Origin: Acidobacteriota bacterium
GTDB lineage: Bacteria; Acidobacteriota; Terriglobia; Terriglobales; Acidobacteriaceae
Assembly (NCBI GenBank): GCA_018268855.1
Contig: JAFDVR010000007.1
Location: 1-64,000, forward strand
DNA length: 64,000 bases
Direction of reading: 5' to 3'
The position numbers and the translations under genes are program-made. The first letter of the stretch is position 1. Every line of letters starts with the position of its first letter. Shown here one piece after another: positions 34,864-43,859 of this stretch. The notes beneath the pieces were generated by a model. The model saw only the letters and a program-made list of their open reading frames with translations, searched no databases and was not told the DNA's origin.

Positions 34864-37049
34864 GGCTTCTCCTTCTCGGCAGGTTCGACTGCATATAACC
34901 CGTAAGGTTTCAGACCTGCTGCTTTTTCCATCCTGGTGATTTCAGGATTAGCCATGAAACTGCGCCACAACAAACCAGTGCGGCCATTTTCAATCATGAT
35001 CGCTTGCGGTCCCTGATTGAGCGCAAGTTCGTCAGGCGAATACCAATCCGTCTGTTCATTAAACGCATTGCGGAATCCATAGATGCTCCACGTGTATGCA
35101 CCAAGGTCACGATAGAAATGTTTCAACGCTGCAAGCGATTCTTTGGGCGTATAAGCGTAGGCCCCTACTGCTGCGGTTGGGGCAAGGGTTCCGTCATCTT
35201 CAGTGAAAGGCTGGAACTCGCGATATCCTCGCGGCCCCGTGACGGCAGAGAGCCCCCAGCTTTCAGCACTGTAACCCTTCATGTGCAGCGGATTTTCCAT
35301 GGAGTATCGCTGCTGCACGAGTGAGATATTGCGGCTGTTTTTGAACCAATCAGTAAAAGAATCACGAAAATGCGGATCAAACCCGAGGAAGTTGTAGTGA
35401 GTAAAGAAAAGCGGTCCGGGCGATTGTGGAGTGTAGTTAACGTCCACATGAATGCCGTAATAGGTATTCGCAATGGGAAACCGGCGCTGCGCATCCCCTT
35501 GCGACTCCCAGCCCGTGCGATAAAGCGAGGCAGGAACGCCATGAGTCGGCGATGCGATGGCGAGCACATACGTAATCATGGTTTCGTTATAACCGTGCAA
35601 ACGATTGGCAATGGCAAACCCGTAATGCGGAGACCAGTGCCACCAGAGAGCGTCTTTTGATGGAGTAAGAAACCAATTCCACTCCACACCTTCCCAAAGT
35701 TTGGTGATATGGTCGCGTAACTCGCGTTCGGGAGCATTGTCGCGAGTGAAGTAGCCACGCGCTGCAAGTAAACCCTGCATGAGAAAAGAAGTCTCGACCA
35801 GATCGGCGCCGTCGTCCAGTACGCCAAACACAGGAAGCATGTGCCCTGTGGTGCCGCTTAGGAAGTGCGGCCATGCGCCATGAAAGCGGTCTGCGTGCGC
35901 CAAAAAGTTTGTGATGCGCAACATGCGTTCTACGATCGCCTCGCGCGGAGCAAAGCCGCGTTCTGCTGCAACGATCATGCTCATGATGCCGAAGCCGCTG
36001 CCGCCAACAGCAATCGTGTCTGGTCCGCCGGGTATGGATTCGTGCGCCATGCCGGAGTGCGGCTCAGCGCCATCCCAGTAGTAGTGAAAACTGGCTTCTT
36101 CCACCATGTCGAGCAACTCATCATCGCTCATGGTGTGTGTATGTGCGTTCACTGTATTTGAAAAAACAGATTCACGCAGAGCTATCGTGCGCGCAGTGAT
36201 GCGATAGCGAAGATCTGCATCTGCTTTACCTACAAAATCGGCAAAGCGACGTACGCCTGGACGCTGCACACCAACAGGATGGAAACTGCCTCCGTATTCT
36301 GCGCGATAGATGACATACTCCGTAACGTTCGTGCCAGCCGGTTCATCCCATGTGAGATCGACGTGCCGCTCATACGACTTTGCCTGCACGTGCTGCGGCA
36401 CTTGCGGCACATGCAGATCCGCTGGAGAAGGAGTCGTAAACCTGATCTCATCTATATACAATGTGTGCGACACGCCGTCCTCTGCGCTTTGAGAAAAGAG
36501 AATGACGTTCGTACGCGCAGGGTCAAACTTCTTTACCGATGCAGAAACGAAATGCGATAGAGGAATGCTAATGCGCGTCCACTTTTTGGGCGTGAGAGCA
36601 GGGCTGAAGCCTTCAAGTTTGAGCGGCAGTGTGAAGCCACCATTACCATCCCGTAACGTGATCTGCGGAAGAGAAGAACGGCCCATCGCTTCCGCAGCAT
36701 AGATCCAGAACGACAAGTGCGTTCCAGAAAAGGTGTTGCCACGATTGGGCCATGAAGATGGCTGCAATTCAACGGTCCAGGCGCCATTCGGCTTTGAAAT
36801 CCAATGCAGACGCAAAGAGTTAGGCGCGCTGACAAAGTTTGTCTTTTCCAGCGGAAGATGGCCAGCTATTCCGTCAATACTGCTGGGCGATACAGATTTT
36901 ACGCGTGAATAGAAATTGCTTTTCGCCGACGAGCTGTTATCAAAGAAAACACTGCGCGCATAAGTTTCCATAGCATTCTGAGCGCAAAGGACCGGCACGC
37001 CGATAGTGAGAGCAAGCAGAGTGATCGAAATGCGATAGTTCATATTCAT
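34860..37049 (-). CDS. GH144-type glucanase (Glycoamylase-like domain PF10091) with N-terminal binding and FnIII modules
   Basis: A 729-residue secreted enzyme. After the signal peptide (ending VLCAQ) comes a beta-sandwich similar to carbohydrate-binding modules (residues 45-210), an FnIII domain (QVPQHVQAKSYERHVDLTWDEPAG), then the (alpha/alpha)6 domain from about residue 310: ASFHYYWDGAEPHSGMAHES, TIAVGGSGFGIMSMIVAAERG, LVETSFLMQGLLAAR. Characterised members of this family are endo-beta-1,2-glucanases (GH144). The substrate is thus probably beta-1,2-glucan, but the family is broader than its tested members. It overlaps GH39 and lacI genes by four bases on each side. Confidence 0.82.
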   Translation of the reverse strand: MNMNYRISITLLALTIGVPVLCAQNAMETYARSVFFDNSSSAKSNFYSRVKSVSPSSIDGIAGHLPLEKTNFVSAPNSLRLHWISKPNGAWTVELQPSSWPNRGNTFSGTHLSFWIYAAEAMGRSSLPQITLRDGNGGFTLPLKLEGFSPALTPKKWTRISIPLSHFVSASVKKFDPARTNVILFSQSAEDGVSHTLYIDEIRFTTPSPADLHVPQVPQHVQAKSYERHVDLTWDEPAGTNVTEYVIYRAEYGGSFHPVGVQRPGVRRFADFVGKADADLRYRITARTIALRESVFSNTVNAHTHTMSDDELLDMVEEASFHYYWDGAEPHSGMAHESIPGGPDTIAVGGSGFGIMSMIVAAERGFAPREAIVERMLRITNFLAHADRFHGAWPHFLSGTTGHMLPVFGVLDDGADLVETSFLMQGLLAARGYFTRDNAPERELRDHITKLWEGVEWNWFLTPSKDALWWHWSPHYGFAIANRLHGYNETMITYVLAIASPTHGVPASLYRTGWESQGDAQRRFPIANTYYGIHVDVNYTPQSPGPLFFTHYNFLGFDPHFRDSFTDWFKNSRNISLVQQRYSMENPLHMKGYSAESWGLSAVTGPRGYREFQPFTEDDGTLAPTAAVGAYAYTPKESLAALKHFYRDLGAYTWSIYGFRNAFNEQTDWYSPDELALNQGPQAIMIENGRTGLLWRSFMANPEITRMEKAAGLKPYGLYAVEPAEKEKP

Positions 37050-38554
37050 TGTTTGGCCGGAACAACTAAAAGATAAAGTGCATTAGGGCCGAGTGTGACC
37101 GTAAGACTATTTCGCTCAAGTACGCGGCGTTCTGCTGGACCGGGGTTGGAGCGGTCATTGAACTCCTGGACCTGCTTCTGGGTCGGACTGTTTGGGCTAC
37201 CCATAGCTTTGAAAAACGGTATGACATTACCATGCGTCTCATCCACACAAGAAATAGAGACGCTGCTATTTGCGCGGACTCCATCAAAATGCAAGGTGAT
37301 TGTCTTGTGATGTCCGCTCTCTCCCGGCGGAACAAGGTTCCAAAGAACGATGGCAATCGATCCGTCGAAACGTCGCGTGACTAGAACATTGTGCGCATCG
37401 TTGGCGATACGCTCATCGCCGAGTTGATGCAGCAGCGCAAAGTCATAGAAGGCCGGCTTGTTGATACCTCCAATGGCACGCAATCCAAAATGATGAAATG
37501 GAGAGTTCGGTGGACCGCCTTCTTCAAAGACCTCTGAGAACGTCCAGAAGGAAAGGTAATCCACCATACCGTCCGTCTCGCGAATAACGTTGGCCACGGC
37601 AGGACCGACATAGGGTGTTTCGCGCGCTCCATGCGCTGGATCTACATTCCACTCTGTCCACAACAGCGGCAGATGCGGAATGGGCGATGCATCGATCTGA
37701 TGGCGCACCTTCGCTACCACTGCTCCCATACGACCTTCAGGAGCGATCACTTCATCTGTTCCGAGCAAACGTTTTACAGGCTCATTGGCATAAGCATGCG
37801 TCGAAACAAAATCGACGGGGACATGGTTCTCCGAGCAGTAGCTAAGAAAATCCGGAATCCACGCAGCTGCGGCCGTCGCAGGACCGCCAACACGAAGGCG
37901 AGGACTTACTTTCTTCAAGTCGCGCGCGGTGTGTGCATAGAGGTTGAAGTAAGACTCTTTGCGCGGAATGCCGCCCCAGAAATCGATATTGGGCTCGTTC
38001 CACACTTCGAAGTACCACTGAGAAACTTCTTCGATGCCATATCGTTCGACCAGATGCTTACCAAGTGCCGTCATCAAGTCGTCCCAGCGTGCCATGCTCT
38101 TTGGCGGGGAAACATTCTGTTTGTACCAGAAGGGATGCAGGTCGTCCGGATTGAACGCCAGCTTCTTCGGCATAAAGCTGATCTCAACAACAGGCCGCAC
38201 ACCATTGGCAAGCAGACCATCGTAAACATCATCGATGTAATTGAAGTTGTAGACCGGCTCGCCATGAGCATCTTCGTTGTAGACGCCGAGTTCGTCATGC
38301 AGAATCGCGTGGAAACGGACGTACCGGAAATCGGTAACGGACTTCACAGCGCGCAGATCATTGCGATAGCTCTCCCGCAACGAAAGAATGGCGCGACCGG
38401 AGCCGAACATCCCCTCCCAGAAATGTGGAAATGGTTTTGAGGGGGCAGTCGCATGAATCGTAATCTCTTCTTTGTCCTGAGCGGAAAGCGTGCCACTGGA
38501 CACTAAGCACACTGCGGCAGCCAGAAGAAGTCGTTTTAGCGTGACTGTGAACAT
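37046..38554 (-). CDS. Secreted GH39 family glycosidase
   Basis: A 502-residue enzyme. I place the start at ATG 38554, five bases after AAGGA; the upstream ATG (38578) lies inside a terminator-like hairpin. The signal peptide ends TLSAQ. The acid/base Glu is in FEVWNEPNIDFW near residue 186 and the nucleophile Glu in LLWTEWNVD near 301. GH39 members are mostly beta-xylosidases or alpha-iduronidases; substrate here is open. Co-occurrence with GH144 and GH3 suggests a mixed or decorated glucan. Confidence 0.88.
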   Translation of the reverse strand: MFTVTLKRLLLAAAVCLVSSGTLSAQDKEEITIHATAPSKPFPHFWEGMFGSGRAILSLRESYRNDLRAVKSVTDFRYVRFHAILHDELGVYNEDAHGEPVYNFNYIDDVYDGLLANGVRPVVEISFMPKKLAFNPDDLHPFWYKQNVSPPKSMARWDDLMTALGKHLVERYGIEEVSQWYFEVWNEPNIDFWGGIPRKESYFNLYAHTARDLKKVSPRLRVGGPATAAAAWIPDFLSYCSENHVPVDFVSTHAYANEPVKRLLGTDEVIAPEGRMGAVVAKVRHQIDASPIPHLPLLWTEWNVDPAHGARETPYVGPAVANVIRETDGMVDYLSFWTFSEVFEEGGPPNSPFHHFGLRAIGGINKPAFYDFALLHQLGDERIANDAHNVLVTRRFDGSIAIVLWNLVPPGESGHHKTITLHFDGVRANSSVSISCVDETHGNVIPFFKAMGSPNSPTQKQVQEFNDRSNPGPAERRVLERNSLTVTLGPNALYLLVVPAKQ

Positions 38555-38575
38555 CGCGTCCTTGAAGGGGTTGAA

Positions 38576-38613
38576 CATGGAGGCCGTGGTGAGATATCAC
38601 CACGGCCTCCATG
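38576..38613. terminator. Perfect 17-bp hairpin between the TonB receptor and GH39 genes
   Basis: CATGGAGGCCGTGGTGA (38576-38592) pairs without mismatch with 38597-38613 around GATA. It lies 13 bases after the receptor stop and 22 bases before the GH39 start, in mid-operon. It lacks a U tract, so it more likely protects or partly terminates the receptor mRNA than fully separates the genes. Confidence 0.75.
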
Positions 38614-38626
38614 TATAGGGGAGAGA

Positions 38627-41600
38627 CTAGAAGGAGAAGCGGGCCTGCATGTCCATGATTCGTCCAGCAAGACCACCCTGTGCCTGGCCGAAGTTATTGC
38701 TTGGAGTAAATACAGTTCCGGCTGCATTCCAACTTCCGAGCGAAGAGTTGACGCCCGTTAGATTGGTCTGGTTGAACAAATTGAATGCATCGATCCGGAA
38801 CTCAAGGTTTGCATGTTCACCCAGTACAGGCATGTGCGGAAGATGGAATGCCTTCGCAAGGCTGGCATCTATGGATTGATAGCCGGGGCCGGTGAAGGAA
38901 TTACGCGCTACACCCGGTACGGGAGGTAAAGTTCCAGCGTTCGGAAATGTATTGCTGACAGGCGTAAACGGCACGGAGAAGTACGTCCGTGTGTCCGCAT
39001 TGGGGAAATTCTTATTGCGGGCTGCGGTGTTTCCGGAGTTAGTTCCGGTTTTGAAGGCGGCATTGCTAAGATCATTGCCTCCATTGCCGTAATAAGCAGC
39101 CGGGCGGAAGGTGTTCTTTCCGCTATTGCCATAGTAAGCCGAACCTCCCATGCCATAGGTCGGTGTCCAGGGAAAGCCAGTATGCCAGTTAAAGATGCCG
39201 GTGATGGTGAAGCCATCCGCCAGCGCATGCAGAATGTAGTTCCTGTGGCTAAAGAAGCTCGTCTCGTACATGCCGAAGAGCTTGAAAGCATTCTGCACGT
39301 TGTAATCGGATCGGCCATAAGAGTAAGCAAGGTTTTGAGGATATGCATCCTCGTAATACGGACTTGATCCATTGTCCATGCTCTTCGACCAGGTGTACTG
39401 CGCCTCCATCTGATAGTGACGCGCAAAGTTGTGCTTGATGGTCGCCAGCAGCGCGTTGTAATTGGCGTTTCCTTTGTTGGAATACATGCCTACGCGGGAT
39501 AGACGGGGATTCAGGGAATATCCCTGTGCTGCGGCCAGAATATTGACGTCCTGTTGTAGTAACAAATGATGGCTGATGCTGCCTTGATAACCCAGCGTTG
39601 CGACCCACTGCTTGCCAAGGTCATACTGCGTATCCAGTGAGTAGTGATAGGTCTGGATCGTCTTGGGATTCGGATCGAAGGTCGTCACGCTGATCGTGCC
39701 CGTAAGCGGCAATCCATTTGCATCGTATGTCGTCACTGCAGTGGAATTCTGCGGAAAGTAAAAAGGGCTCTTCAGATCGGAAGATGTAGCTTCCTGAATG
39801 CTGCTGCCCGTTCCCGTCGTACCGCCAGCGGCTGCATTCTGTTTGCAGCAGAAGGAAAAGTTAAGCGTGTTGCCGGGATTGCCTCCCACGCCTGATGTAA
39901 TGGCAATTTCATTCTGGTTGTAATTGATTCCAAACCCTCCACGGATAACAACCTTGCGCTCAAAGTATGCCGGGTTCCAGGCAAAACCGACCTGAGGTCC
40001 GAAGTTCGATTTTTGTGCGGTATAGAGATCGCCACCCTTGCGAATGTGGAGCCCCGAAACGAGAGAGGATCCAGAACCAAGTTGGGCGACGCGGAATTTG
40101 TCGTCTTTGTCATACAGTGGCCCATAGTAGTCATAACGCAGGCCTAACGTAACGGTCAGCCCTGGGCTGAGCTTCCAGTTGTCCTGTACAAAAGCGCCCC
40201 ACAGGTTCTCGCGATCGTCGAAGCGGTTGGATGTAGGTTGCCCGGTAGCAGGATTGAAGCTGCCGCTCTCAGAATATGGAGCGTCGTTGAGGAAGTTCCA
40301 GATGTTCGCAAAGTTATAGGTGAGACGTGATGCTCCCGGACTCTGCGCGAGGTAATAGAGACGCGTGAGCGTCGCACCGGCTTTGATGGTGTGGCGGCCT
40401 GCAACTTTGGTCAGGATGTCCTGATAACCAAACGTCCACTGATTGAAGACGCTTGGGCTTGACGGAGCAAAGCTGGAGATGGAAGTGTTCGGGAAGATCT
40501 GTCGCGTGTCCGAAAAGTTTGTCGGTCCCAGACCGAATGGTGTGTTCGGATTACTGTCTACTTCGTTCCAACGCCACCCAGCAGCGTTCGCACGCGCCTC
40601 ATTCAACAACGTGGGCGAAAAGGTGTGGTTCCATAGAGCGGTAAAGGCATAGTTCTTGCGGTTGTTGACATATTGGTTGATACCGCGCGCAGGTCCATTC
40701 ACACTATGGCTGATCACCGGGACCCAGTAGATCATTCCGCTCAGCCTGTCTTTCGAAGTAACCTGTCCATCCACGCGGCCGTAATACTGATTGGCTTCGC
40801 GGCTGCTGCCGGTATACACCGCATAGTTCGCGATATCGGCCACGCCATCCAGTCCACTGCCATATCCAGGCTGGGTGGCAACAGTAGTGCGGGACGTGTC
40901 GTAGGTACCCAGACCGGTCGTCAAAGGAGAACCAACGTCCATGCCATCAGCCAATGCATGGCAATAAGGACCTTCCACCAGACCAAGGGCTGCGCAGGTG
41001 TTGTTAGAGGTGAGACCTAGCGATTGAACGCCCATGCCCGGATACGTGGTGTACTTCGATGCAATGCTGTTTGCGGTAGCTCGTGTCAGCAATGCCGGCG
41101 TTTCAAACCATCCAGTCCCGTAATTGGTCGTTTTCAGGCGGAGTGTTTCATAAGCAAAGAAGCCAAAGATCTTGTCCTTCCAGACTGGCCCGCCCAAACT
41201 GCCGCCATACTGATTGAATCGCTGCGTGTCGCGATTCAATCCGCGCTGCTGAGGAGTCTGCGGCACACCTGTAATTGGGTTATTGGCAAAGACGGAGTTC
41301 GGCCCGTTCCAGCGCTGATATGCATTAAGTCCTGGACGGTCTGCCTTGAAGAAGAGACTGCCGTGCAATTGGTTGGTGCCGCTCTTTGAGGTGATCTGGA
41401 TCTGGGTTCCGGTATAACGACCGAATTCTGCATCGTAGGGATTGGCTGTCACCTTTACGTTTTCTACCGATTCCTGCGTCGGCGTAACGACAGTTGTTCC
41501 ACCCCACACTGCACTCGTCGCGCTAATGCCATCAATCTGGATGCCGTTGGTGTTCGTCTGATTGCCATTGCCGACAACCTGCGGACCATTCTCCACCTTG

Positions 41601-42193
41601 TAAATGCCATCGCTGGCTGCAGCGCCACCCTGATTGGTTCCAGGAAGATTTCTTACGCCGCCGGAAGCGCCTTGCCCACCATCCGCCAAGGTTCCTGGGG
41701 CAAGCTGCGCCAGGGTCGTTACATCGCGTCCGAAGGCGGGCAAATGAGTAAGCTGCTGTTCGGTAATCACGCCGCCGATGGATGCGGTCTGCGTATCCAA
41801 TCCCGGGACCTGATCGTGACTGTTCACAGTGATAGTGGTCGCACTCTCACCTATGGACATCACCACATTCAGGTTGTTGCTCTGCTCTGGAATAAGCTTC
41901 AGATTATCGATGACCTTCGTCGCAAATCCAGTCATCGTCGCAGTGAGCTGGAAACTACTGGGCGGTAGCGCGTTGAAGTTGTAGATACCGGCTTCATTGG
42001 TCTTTGCAGTTACTGCCTGGTTGGTCTGCTTATCCAGCAAGGTAAGCGTGGCTCCGGGAATCACCGCTCCCGTAGGATCAGTGACCGTGCCCTGGATTGC
42101 AGTTCGGAACTGCGCCTGTGCGAGCGGAACAGCTAACAGAAAAAGTGCAATTGCAGCAAACAGACGCAGCGAATTGCGTATAGGAAGTGACAT
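38627..42193 (-). CDS. Oar-like TonB-dependent outer-membrane receptor (locus A)
   Basis: A 1188-residue receptor. ATG 42193 is used because GGAGG lies seven bases before it; an upstream in-frame extension lacks one. Order: signal peptide (ending PLAQA), carboxypeptidase-regulatory-like domain (VTDPTGAVIPGATLTLLDKQT), plug domain (VITEQQLTHLPAFGRDVTTL), then the long beta barrel ending in aromatic F (MQARFSF). These acidobacterial receptors play the SusC role but have no SusD partner here. It is first in an operon with GH39, GH144, LacI and GH3 genes, so it likely imports the oligosaccharides they make. Confidence 0.92.
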   Translation of the reverse strand: MSLPIRNSLRLFAAIALFLLAVPLAQAQFRTAIQGTVTDPTGAVIPGATLTLLDKQTNQAVTAKTNEAGIYNFNALPPSSFQLTATMTGFATKVIDNLKLIPEQSNNLNVVMSIGESATTITVNSHDQVPGLDTQTASIGGVITEQQLTHLPAFGRDVTTLAQLAPGTLADGGQGASGGVRNLPGTNQGGAAASDGIYKVENGPQVVGNGNQTNTNGIQIDGISATSAVWGGTTVVTPTQESVENVKVTANPYDAEFGRYTGTQIQITSKSGTNQLHGSLFFKADRPGLNAYQRWNGPNSVFANNPITGVPQTPQQRGLNRDTQRFNQYGGSLGGPVWKDKIFGFFAYETLRLKTTNYGTGWFETPALLTRATANSIASKYTTYPGMGVQSLGLTSNNTCAALGLVEGPYCHALADGMDVGSPLTTGLGTYDTSRTTVATQPGYGSGLDGVADIANYAVYTGSSREANQYYGRVDGQVTSKDRLSGMIYWVPVISHSVNGPARGINQYVNNRKNYAFTALWNHTFSPTLLNEARANAAGWRWNEVDSNPNTPFGLGPTNFSDTRQIFPNTSISSFAPSSPSVFNQWTFGYQDILTKVAGRHTIKAGATLTRLYYLAQSPGASRLTYNFANIWNFLNDAPYSESGSFNPATGQPTSNRFDDRENLWGAFVQDNWKLSPGLTVTLGLRYDYYGPLYDKDDKFRVAQLGSGSSLVSGLHIRKGGDLYTAQKSNFGPQVGFAWNPAYFERKVVIRGGFGINYNQNEIAITSGVGGNPGNTLNFSFCCKQNAAAGGTTGTGSSIQEATSSDLKSPFYFPQNSTAVTTYDANGLPLTGTISVTTFDPNPKTIQTYHYSLDTQYDLGKQWVATLGYQGSISHHLLLQQDVNILAAAQGYSLNPRLSRVGMYSNKGNANYNALLATIKHNFARHYQMEAQYTWSKSMDNGSSPYYEDAYPQNLAYSYGRSDYNVQNAFKLFGMYETSFFSHRNYILHALADGFTITGIFNWHTGFPWTPTYGMGGSAYYGNSGKNTFRPAAYYGNGGNDLSNAAFKTGTNSGNTAARNKNFPNADTRTYFSVPFTPVSNTFPNAGTLPPVPGVARNSFTGPGYQSIDASLAKAFHLPHMPVLGEHANLEFRIDAFNLFNQTNLTGVNSSLGSWNAAGTVFTPSNNFGQAQGGLAGRIMDMQARFSF

Positions 42194-42226
42194 GGAAAGC
42201 CTCCAAAAGACGAACGATTCATACTT

Positions 42227-42244
42227 TGCGCAACCGATTGCGCA
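42227..42244 (-). promoter_or_regulatory. LacI-family operator palindrome in the locus A promoter
   Basis: TGCGCAACCGATTGCGCA has perfect 7-base arms around a CCGA centre, with the central CG typical of LacI-family sites. It sits 11 bases downstream of the putative -10 box and 34 bases before the receptor ATG, so a bound repressor would block the start of transcription. The likely ligand is the LacI protein encoded at 33778-34863. Confidence 0.72.
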
Positions 42245-42254
42245 TAGGAGAGTA

Positions 42255-42284
42255 CAGATATCACTCAACTATGAGAACTGTCAA
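42255..42284 (-). promoter_or_regulatory. Promoter of the locus A operon
   Basis: On the minus strand a perfect TTGACA (42279-42284) is followed after 18 bases by TATCTG (42255-42260). Transcription would start near 42248, within or next to the LacI-type palindrome. The rest of the 42194-42480 interval shows nothing else. Confidence 0.6.
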
Positions 42285-42480
42285 AATAAATATCGGGCAC
42301 GAATGTGAACGGTGACGCCGGTTTATACCCGGATGATGATGGCAGTCTCCTTCCTTCCTCCGCCTCTATTCTGGAGCACAGGTGAGGGAGCATTCTGCCT
42401 AAGCTATGCCGTGGCGAGAAGGAACTGCCGCAGTCATTTTTTTCGAAAAACTTTCGAAGTTCCAATAATGAATGCTGGTA

Positions 42481-43800
42481 CTAATACTGGACCGGTTTTT
42501 GCTTTGCGCGGGGCAGTTTTACTCCTAACATCTTGGCCAGCGTGGGGGCCACCTGCCGCATATCTATAATTCCAAGATCGCGGTGTTTGGCGATGCCATG
42601 GCCCATGGCCATGAAGCTTGCGCGTAACTCAGGATGTCCCGGCAGATATCCATGATTGCCACCAAAGTGTCTTCCCTGACGATCGGCGTTGAATCCGCCA
42701 GCAGCCGTCCATCCAGGTTTGAAATCAAGTAGAAAAGAAGCATCCGGAAAGCCGCCGTACGCCGCAATTTCCGATGGGCCGATCACACGCTCAATGCCGT
42801 TAGCGGGATCGGAGGCCAGTTTATTAAGAACGGCAGCAGTGCGTTCCAACAGAGTTTTATCGTGAGAATTTTTTAGCATGATGGCTGCTGTTCCTCCTGC
42901 CTCCCACGCATATGCGTCCCATGAAGCGATATCAGGCTTCGGTCCATCTGTTAATTTGATCAACCCTGCATTGGCAAGATAGCGATTTACCGGCACAGAG
43001 TGTTCTATCTTCACAAATCCGTGATCGGAAACGATAACCACCTTTGCCTTCGGATGCTTCTTCCACTCTGCCTGCATCACGCGATTGACTTCTTCATCGA
43101 TCACCTCGAGCGCCTTATTGGCTTCAGGAGTAAAGGGGCCTTTGCGGTGTTCAGCAGAATCAAGATCGGAGAGATGAAGCATAACAAGATTGGGATCGAA
43201 GGTATCGATAATGCCGATGGTCCAGAGCGTCTTCTTTTCGTCGTACGTGATACCTGCCGGCAGCGTCACATGGATGCTGCTGTACAGATCGGCCGGATGA
43301 ACGATATGGCCACGCGGAGACTCGATCGCTTCCGACCGCGCATATTCAGCGATTAGATAGTCGATCGGTGCACCCACAGTCACCGGCCATCCCACAGCGG
43401 CAGTCTTCATACCCGCCTCATCCACTGCCTGATAAAGCGTTTTGACTTTGATGGCATCGAAGTATGCGTTCCATTCACCCGGATGTTCCTTCATCGGATC
43501 GAAGATGGAGTTGTTATAGATGCCATGCTCTGCGGGCCATACACCAGTGATGAGCGTCGTGTGGCTCGGATAGGTATAGGTAGGTACAACGCCGGCCACA
43601 CCGTCTGCATAAGTGCCTTCACGCAGAAAACGTTCAAGCGTGGGGAGATGAAGTCCGTGCTGTGCGGCTTGCGTCACGTACTCAGGTTTCATTCCGTCGA
43701 TCGAGATCAACAGCACATGAGGCGTTTCTGCCTGGAGCACCTTCGTGACCGGGCATAGAAGCAATGTGGCAAGCGCAAATACAATACGGTACATCTTCAT
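42481..43800 (-). CDS. Secreted NPP-like phosphodiesterase (alkaline phosphatase superfamily)
   Basis: A 439-residue exported enzyme (start ATG 43800 after AAGGAG; signal peptide ending VLQAE). The metal-binding first motif LLISIDGMKPEYV, the Thr nucleophile segment VPTYTYPSHTTLITGVWPAEHGIYNN near residue 75, the LHLSDLDSAEHR, VIVSDHGF and GNHGYLPGH motifs match nucleotide pyrophosphatase/phosphodiesterases. Substrate is unknown: phosphodiester, nucleotide or sugar-phosphate ester. It is the third gene after the TonB receptor at 48789 and follows the sulfatase by 59 bases. Confidence 0.88.
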   Translation of the reverse strand: MKMYRIVFALATLLLCPVTKVLQAETPHVLLISIDGMKPEYVTQAAQHGLHLPTLERFLREGTYADGVAGVVPTYTYPSHTTLITGVWPAEHGIYNNSIFDPMKEHPGEWNAYFDAIKVKTLYQAVDEAGMKTAAVGWPVTVGAPIDYLIAEYARSEAIESPRGHIVHPADLYSSIHVTLPAGITYDEKKTLWTIGIIDTFDPNLVMLHLSDLDSAEHRKGPFTPEANKALEVIDEEVNRVMQAEWKKHPKAKVVIVSDHGFVKIEHSVPVNRYLANAGLIKLTDGPKPDIASWDAYAWEAGGTAAIMLKNSHDKTLLERTAAVLNKLASDPANGIERVIGPSEIAAYGGFPDASFLLDFKPGWTAAGGFNADRQGRHFGGNHGYLPGHPELRASFMAMGHGIAKHRDLGIIDMRQVAPTLAKMLGVKLPRAKQKPVQY

Positions 43801-43859
43801 CGGACATTTCTCCTTGTTAGCCGGTACCACGTCCACAGCCGTTCTTCTTCATCGCCCTG

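Noticed and set aside
42194..42268. A 25-residue N-terminal extension of the locus A TonB receptor
   Set aside because: It would run over the operator and leader; GGAGG and the signal peptide fit the start at 42193.
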